Under the pieces are notes generated by a model. That model worked only from the letters and a program-made list of their open reading frames with translations, was not told the origin of the DNA and ran no database searches. The translations under genes were made by a program, and so were the position numbers. 26,389 nt of DNA from WJLY01 sp964562405. GTDB lineage: Bacteria > Joyebacterota > Joyebacteria > Joyebacterales > Joyebacteraceae. Below are positions 23,242-26,389 of this stretch, in pieces; the stretch's first letter is position 1; every line of letters begins with the position of its first letter. The stretch covers positions 1 to 26,389 of the forward strand of contig CAZLTC010000035.1 of the NCBI GenBank assembly GCA_964562405.1. Reading direction: 5' to 3'.

Positions 23242-23300
23242 TCCGCCCCCCGGTCCAGTTCACTCATTAGCGCGTCGATGGTCGCGGCCGGATCGTTCAC
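23220..23300 (-). other. 26-codon ORF coupled to thiE, echoing the ThiE C-terminus (or true N-terminus of the Nudix protein)
   Basis: A GTG at 23300 overlaps the thiE stop (GTGA) and opens 26 codons: NDPAATIDALMSELDRG and a short tail. Its start resembles the end of ThiE (DDPVAAIDELMRALE): about 9 of 15 positions are identical. The frame runs into the Nudix start; inserting one G into the GGGGGG tract at about 23247-23252 would fuse it to the Nudix protein. It may therefore be a remnant of a partial thiE duplication, or a sequencing indel hiding a longer Nudix N-terminus. Confidence 0.3.
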
Positions 23301-23998
23301 TCTCGCCGACGGCGCCCGGCGGCCTCGAGCGCTCTCATCAGCTCATCGATCGCCGCAACCGGGTCGTCGGACTGGCATACGGCCGACACGACCGCGACGT
23401 AGCGCGCCCCTGCCTCGGTGACGAGGGAGGCGGTCGCGGCGTCGATGCCACCTACGGCGACTATCGGAAGGTCGGGGACGGCCGACGCCACTCGCCTGAT
23501 GGCGGCAACCCCCACCGGACGACAGGCGTCGGGCTTGGTCTCGGTCGGGAAGACGGGACCCACTCCAACGTAGTCGGCGCCGGCGGACAGGGCGGCACGG
23601 GCCTCCTCCGGTGTGTTTCCCGAAACACCCAGGAGCGCTCCGTGTCCCAGGATCCGTCTGGCTTCTCCGGCTGCCAGGTCGCCTGCCCCGACGTGCGCCC
23701 CGTCCGCCCCGATCCTGACGGCTATGTCCGGTCTGTCGTTCACGACCATGAGGGTGCCCGAGCCTCTGGTTGCCTCCACGAGCGAGGAGGCGAGCTTCGC
23801 TAGAGCCTCGTCATCGAGCGACTTCTCTCGGAGTTGGATGACCGGAACGCCTCTGTCGACGGCGGCGGTGACAAGCTCCAGGTGAGGTATCGACGGTCGG
23901 GTCACGATCAGATAGAGGCCACTCGACCGGGCGAACCGCTCGCGCGCGCAGCTGGCGGCCCGTCGGGCTTCGTCACATCGTGTGGCATCGTCGACCAT
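23297..23998 (-). CDS. thiE: thiamine-phosphate synthase
   Basis: A 233-aa TIM-barrel enzyme that couples HMP-PP with thiazole phosphate to give thiamine phosphate. Family features in order are LYLIVTRPS, VIQLREKS (residues about 51-60), VVNDRPDIAVRIGADGAHVG (about 86-105), GVSGNTPEEARAALSAGADYVGVGPVFPTETKPD (about 121-155) and IVAVGGIDAATA near 175. About 25 extra residues precede the first beta strand. ATG 23998 has GAGG 6 bases upstream. The gene is directly preceded by a TPP riboswitch and an intrinsic terminator, so it is repressed when thiamine pyrophosphate is plentiful. The downstream Nudix, AIRS and membrane protein genes follow with short gaps and likely share the transcript. Confidence 0.96.
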   Translation of the reverse strand: MVDDATRCDEARRAASCARERFARSSGLYLIVTRPSIPHLELVTAAVDRGVPVIQLREKSLDDEALAKLASSLVEATRGSGTLMVVNDRPDIAVRIGADGAHVGAGDLAAGEARRILGHGALLGVSGNTPEEARAALSAGADYVGVGPVFPTETKPDACRPVGVAAIRRVASAVPDLPIVAVGGIDAATASLVTEAGARYVAVVSAVCQSDDPVAAIDELMRALEAAGRRRRE

Positions 23999-24027
23999 AT
24001 AGACCTCGGTCGTTCATGCAGCGCAAA

Positions 24028-24055
24028 ACGCCCCATGCCGGCGGACGTGGGGCGT
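24028..24055 (-). terminator. intrinsic terminator of the TPP riboswitch expression platform
   Basis: Read on the minus strand, ACGCCCC (24055-24049) and GGGGCGT (24034-24028) form a 7-bp stem with a 14-base loop, and the stem runs straight into a TTTT tract (24028-24025). It lies between the riboswitch aptamer and the thiE ribosome site, as expected for transcriptional attenuation when TPP is bound. Confidence 0.8.
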
Positions 24056-24078
24056 GCTCACGCTTGTGGCGCGCATGA

Positions 24079-24157
24079 GTCGTTTCCCTCCGCTGGCATT
24101 GCCCAGTTCAGGTTCGAGGGGTCTTGATCTCAGGCCTGCTCGGCCACCCCCAACGAC
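24079..24157 (-). promoter_or_regulatory. TPP riboswitch (thi box) upstream of thiE
   Basis: On the minus strand the aptamer reads P1 GTCGTT (24157-24152), then CTGAGA (24133-24128) of the pyrimidine-sensing helix, GAACCTGA around 24115-24108, CAATGCCAGCGGAGGGA (24101-24085) of the pyrophosphate-binding helix and closing AACGAC (24084-24079). All the conserved THI-box blocks are present in order. It controls thiE and probably the three genes after it. Confidence 0.96.
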
Positions 24158-24201
24158 TTGACGCTGTCGCCGCTCCGAGGATCGTCTCCGACACGGGAGG
24201 C

Positions 24202-24228
24202 TTGAGCGGCCGCGGCGCTTCGTATAAC
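24202..24228 (+). promoter_or_regulatory. possible promoter for the beta-CASP nuclease gene
   Basis: TTGAGC at 24202-24207 and TATAAC at 24223-24228 (5 of 6 to TATAAT) are separated by 15 bases, shorter than ideal. They would give a transcript starting about 70 bases before the ATG at 24308, in the gap shared with the divergent thiE riboswitch. Confidence 0.35.
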
Positions 24229-24307
24229 CTACCACGATGCCCCCGGACGGGGCAACCCGAAAGCCGACGCCGCGCCCGTCGCGCGGCGGTCCCCACGCGA
24301 GGTGCAC

Positions 24308-25702
24308 ATGCGACTGACTGTCCACGGCGCGGCCCGCAACGTCACGGGTAGCAAACACGTGCTCGAGGTAGGCGGCAGGAGAGTGCTCTTGGATTGCGGC
24401 CTCTTCCAGGGACGCCGCGCCGAGAGCGAGCGTCGGAACCGCGACCTGCCGTTCGACCCGCGTTCGATAGGTGCGGTGCTGCTGACGCACGCGCACGTTG
24501 ACCATTGCGGTAGCCTTCCCACGCTCGTCAGGAACGGCTTCCGCGGTCGGATTCTGTGTACTCCGGCCACGGCCGATCTCGCCGAGATACTGCTGCACGA
24601 CTCGGCGTACGTGCAGAAGCAGGACCTGGAGTATCTGAACAAGAGGCGTCGGAGGCGTGGCGAGCCGGCGCTGCAGCCGGTCTACACGGACGACGACGTC
24701 GACAGGACGATCCCGCTGTTGTTCCCAGTTGCGTATGACGAGTCGGTGGATGTGGTGCCCGGCGTGGATGCGGTGTTCAGGGATGCCGGCCACATCCTCG
24801 GATCGGCGATCGCAGTAATCACCGCTCGGGAGAGGGGCGGCTCAAGGACCATAGTGTTCACTGGCGACCTCGGTCGCAGCGGAGTGCCGATACTCCGCGA
24901 CCCGTACCAGCCGAGATCCGCCGATGTGCTCATAACCGAGAGCACATACGGTGGCCGGACACACGGCGACATGAACAAGATAGAGGACGAGCTGGCTGAA
25001 CTCGTCAGCCTGACTGCGCGTCGACGCGGGAAGATCATCGTGCCATCGTTCGCGGTGGGGAGGACGCAGAGGATCGTGTACGCGCTTCACGGCCTCATGA
25101 ACGAAGGGCGTATCCCCGAGATCCGGATCTTCGTGGACAGCCCGCTCGCCGTGCGCGCGACCAGGGTCTTCCGCGAGCATACCGAGTGCTACGATGCTGA
25201 GATGAGAGAGCTGATGGAGAAGGGCGACGATCCGCTCGGGTTCTCGCGACTCACTTACGTTGAAGACGTCAAGGACTCCAAGAAGCTGAATCGCATGTCG
25301 GGGCCGGCGGTCATCATATCTGCGTCCGGGATGTGTGAGGCCGGTCGCGTGCTGCACCACCTGAGCAACAACATCGGTCAGCGCAGGAACACGATCATGC
25401 TCGTCGGCTATCAAGCCGAGCACACGCTCGGCCGACGCATCGCGAACGGGGAGAAGCACGTGAGGATCCTCGGTAGGATGCACACGGTCAGAGCCCGGGT
25501 CGCGGTCTTCGACGAGTTCAGCGCTCACGCCGACCGGGACGGTCTGCTGGCCTTCGCGGAGGGGATCAGACGTGCTCCGGAGAGGATCGTGGTGGTCCAC
25601 GGTAACGAAGAACAGGCCCTTGCGCTAGGCACCCTCTTGACCTCTCGCGGGTTCCACAACGTGATCGTACCGATCGACGGCGAGACGATATCCCTGACCT
25701 GA
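24308..25702 (+). CDS. beta-CASP metallo-beta-lactamase ribonuclease
   Basis: A 464-aa MBL-fold nuclease of the beta-CASP/RMMBL type. Metal ligands are H61-A-H63-V-D65-H66 (motif 2), H162 in RDAGHILGSA (motif 3), D187 in TGDLGRSG (motif 4) and H407 in FSAHADRD (beta-CASP motif C). The beta-CASP insert carries TESTYGGRTHGD, PSFAVGRTQRIVYAL and VIISASGMCEAGRVLHHL. Homologues process RNA 3' or 5' ends and are the bacterial counterparts of CPSF73. ATG 24308 gives the usual MRLTVHGAARNVTGSKH opening and has GAGG just upstream; a GTG at 24302 is an alternative. It is transcribed away from the thiE operon and ends before a 549-bp gene-free region. Confidence 0.94.
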   Translation: MRLTVHGAARNVTGSKHVLEVGGRRVLLDCGLFQGRRAESERRNRDLPFDPRSIGAVLLTHAHVDHCGSLPTLVRNGFRGRILCTPATADLAEILLHDSAYVQKQDLEYLNKRRRRRGEPALQPVYTDDDVDRTIPLLFPVAYDESVDVVPGVDAVFRDAGHILGSAIAVITARERGGSRTIVFTGDLGRSGVPILRDPYQPRSADVLITESTYGGRTHGDMNKIEDELAELVSLTARRRGKIIVPSFAVGRTQRIVYALHGLMNEGRIPEIRIFVDSPLAVRATRVFREHTECYDAEMRELMEKGDDPLGFSRLTYVEDVKDSKKLNRMSGPAVIISASGMCEAGRVLHHLSNNIGQRRNTIMLVGYQAEHTLGRRIANGEKHVRILGRMHTVRARVAVFDEFSAHADRDGLLAFAEGIRRAPERIVVVHGNEEQALALGTLLTSRGFHNVIVPIDGETISLT

Positions 25703-25748
25703 GATGCTCTGAGGAAGCGGTCGGATCAACACTCGACAGTGCACGTGC

Positions 25749-25764
25749 CTCGCTCCGCAGCGAG
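25749..25764 (+). terminator. short hairpin after the nuclease gene
   Basis: CTCGCT (25749-25754) pairs with AGCGAG (25759-25764) around a CCGC tetraloop, 47 bases after the stop codon. There is no U tract, so it is only a possible terminator. Confidence 0.3.
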
Positions 25765-25821
25765 TCTGATGGAGTGACTTCAGCGTGAGAGGTGACGCGC
25801 CCGATCGAGTCGTTCCTTCAC

Positions 25822-25845
25822 GCGGCCGAGCGTCGCGTCGGCCGC
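25822..25845 (+). ncRNA. 8-bp hairpin preceding the predicted structured RNA
   Basis: GCGGCCGA (25822-25829) and TCGGCCGC (25838-25845) form a perfect stem with an 8-base loop, 15 bases before the three-way junction. It may be part of the same RNA or a separate element. A smaller CTCGC-tgt-GCGAG hairpin (25850-25862) lies between and would compete with the first bases of the junction. Confidence 0.3.
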
Positions 25846-25860
25846 CGTCCTCGCTGTGCG

Positions 25861-25962
25861 AGCGTCGTTGTCGTGTCGCATCGATCAAGAAGTGAAGTGC
25901 GAATGCTACGTCGGAAGATGGACAGTCGTCATGCGTCGGTCGTAGCCCGCGACAACGACGCT
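25861..25962 (+). ncRNA. predicted compact three-way-junction RNA
   Basis: Three nested helices form a closed junction. P1 is 15 bp: 25861-25875 with 25948-25962, 13 of them consecutive Watson-Crick pairs (AGCGTCGTTGTCG against CGACAACGACGCT). P2 is 5 bp: 25876-25880 (TCGCA) with 25898-25902 (TGCGA). P3 is 6 bp: 25905-25910 (GCTACG) with 25941-25946 (CGTAGC), with a possible small apical hairpin at 25917-25930. Junction linkers are 0, 2 and 1 bases. T-G pairs in P1 (25874-25949) and next to P2 (25881-25897) favour the plus strand. It lies in a gene-free region; no known RNA family was recognised. Confidence 0.45.
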
Positions 25963-26017
25963 GACATCTCCGTTCGAACGAGAGTCCGGTCCAGGAACAT
26001 CAACGACTACTTTCTTC

Positions 26018-26046
26018 TTGACAGGATTCCGCACTCGGTCTACATA
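26018..26046 (+). promoter_or_regulatory. possible promoter with perfect -35 box
   Basis: TTGACA at 26018-26023 is followed after exactly 17 bases by TACATA at 26041-26046, a 3-of-6 match to the -10 box. It would give the lysine-rich gene at 26252 a leader of about 200 bases. That leader contains a pyrimidine-rich stretch (26063-26090) enclosed by CGAGTCG (26056-26062) and CGACTCG (26091-26097). Confidence 0.4.
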
Positions 26047-26251
26047 TGACGATGACGAGTCGGTTGTGTTCTTCTTGCTTCTCTGTTGCACGACTCGACT
26101 CGAGCGGCACACCGTTCCGGCGACAGTGTTCGTCGGCGGCAGGATGGACGCGGCGGTGTTTGCTTACTCAGGTCCGCGTCCGAAGTGGAGGTCTGAGTCG
26201 GCCAACTTCCCCCCGCGAATGGGCGCGGGTGGGCAAAGGAGGGAACGGCTG

Positions 26252-26377
26252 ATGGTGGTCAAGAAGAAGACGGCGACCAAGAAGAAGACGACGAAGAAGA
26301 AGGTCGCCAAGAAGAAGGTAGCGAAGAAGGTCGCGAAGAAGAAGCCGGCGAAGAGGAAGGTCGCGAAGAAGAAGTAG
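26252..26377 (+). CDS. 41-aa lysine/alanine-rich histone-H1-tail-like protein
   Basis: ATG 26252 is preceded by AAAGGAGGG (26235-26243), an excellent ribosome site, and opens 41 codons ending at TAG. The product is almost only Lys with Ala, Thr and Val, in repeated KKKVAKK/KKPAKRK units like the C-terminal tail of histone H1 and bacterial Hc1/AlgP-type proteins. It should be extremely basic, unstructured in isolation and able to bind DNA or RNA. Longer readings in the same frame (to 26018) lack a ribosome site and have unrelated sequence, so the short form is preferred. The strong repetition of AAG codons marks low complexity, but the perfect ribosome site argues for real translation. Confidence 0.75.
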   Translation: MVVKKKTATKKKTTKKKVAKKKVAKKVAKKKPAKRKVAKKK

Positions 26378-26389
26378 GCTGACTCTTCG

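Noticed and set aside
25766..25785. CTGATGG followed by a short stem, resembling a hammerhead ribozyme core
   Set aside because: The required CUGAUGA and GAAA blocks and the cleavage-site stem are not present together.

Overview
The window is a dense, high-GC stretch of a bacterial chromosome with many GTG and TTG starts and repeated 4-base GTGA/TTGA/ATGA stop-start overlaps. It carries a 100-N scaffold gap flanked by a 55-bp exact duplication, which suggests a short-read draft or metagenome-assembled genome. The mix (ECF sigma factor, DUF6249, DUF401, DUF3160, OPT transporter, several radical SAM proteins, a PimA-like glycosyltransferase, a dye-linked-dehydrogenase-type flavoprotein complex) fits an uncultivated high-GC bacterial lineage. 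A member of the FCB/Gemmatimonadota-like neighbourhood is possible, but that placement is a weak inference because no marker gene is present. No rRNA, tRNA, CRISPR array, prophage or insertion sequence was seen.

Layout. 1-2300: end of a membrane protein, a DUF6249 membrane protein (-), and a divergent ECF sigma factor translationally coupled to a long nitroreductase. 2400-6640: three transporters in a row (DUF401, EamA, OPT). 6713-10584: a well-formed promoter, then a small PhaR_N-type regulator, an MFS permease fused to an LpxL/PatA-type acyltransferase, and a PimA-like GT4 glycosyltransferase, all overlapping by 4 bp; this looks like a glycolipid-making unit. 10653-14685: radical SAM protein with an auxiliary-cluster domain, an XRE-cupin regulator and a secreted DUF3160 protein. 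14717-18071 (-): a tightly overlapping four-gene operon encoding an alpha-beta-gamma-delta flavin/Fe-S amine or amino-acid dehydrogenase. 18113-20714 (+): promoter, structured leader, thiD and two radical SAM genes joined by GTGA overlaps. 20839-24157 (-): a TPP riboswitch with terminator controlling thiE, a Nudix gene (broken by the scaffold gap), an AIR-synthase/HypE/ThiL-superfamily protein and a polytopic membrane protein. 24202-25702 (+): a beta-CASP metallo-beta-lactamase nuclease. 25703-26251: a 549-bp gene-free region with a strikingly compact predicted three-way-junction RNA. 26252-26377: a 41-aa lysine/alanine-rich histone-H1-tail-like protein.

How it works together. The two thiamine units converge on each other: ThiD makes HMP-PP and ThiE joins it to the thiazole to give thiamine phosphate. 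The AIRS-superfamily protein in the TPP-controlled operon lacks the C-terminal Cys of HypE and sits where a thiamine-phosphate kinase would be useful. The strongest candidates for something undescribed are the three-way-junction RNA at 25861-25962, the MFS-acyltransferase/PimA-like glycolipid unit under a PhaR_N regulator, and the TPP-riboswitch operon with an unassigned AIRS protein and membrane protein.
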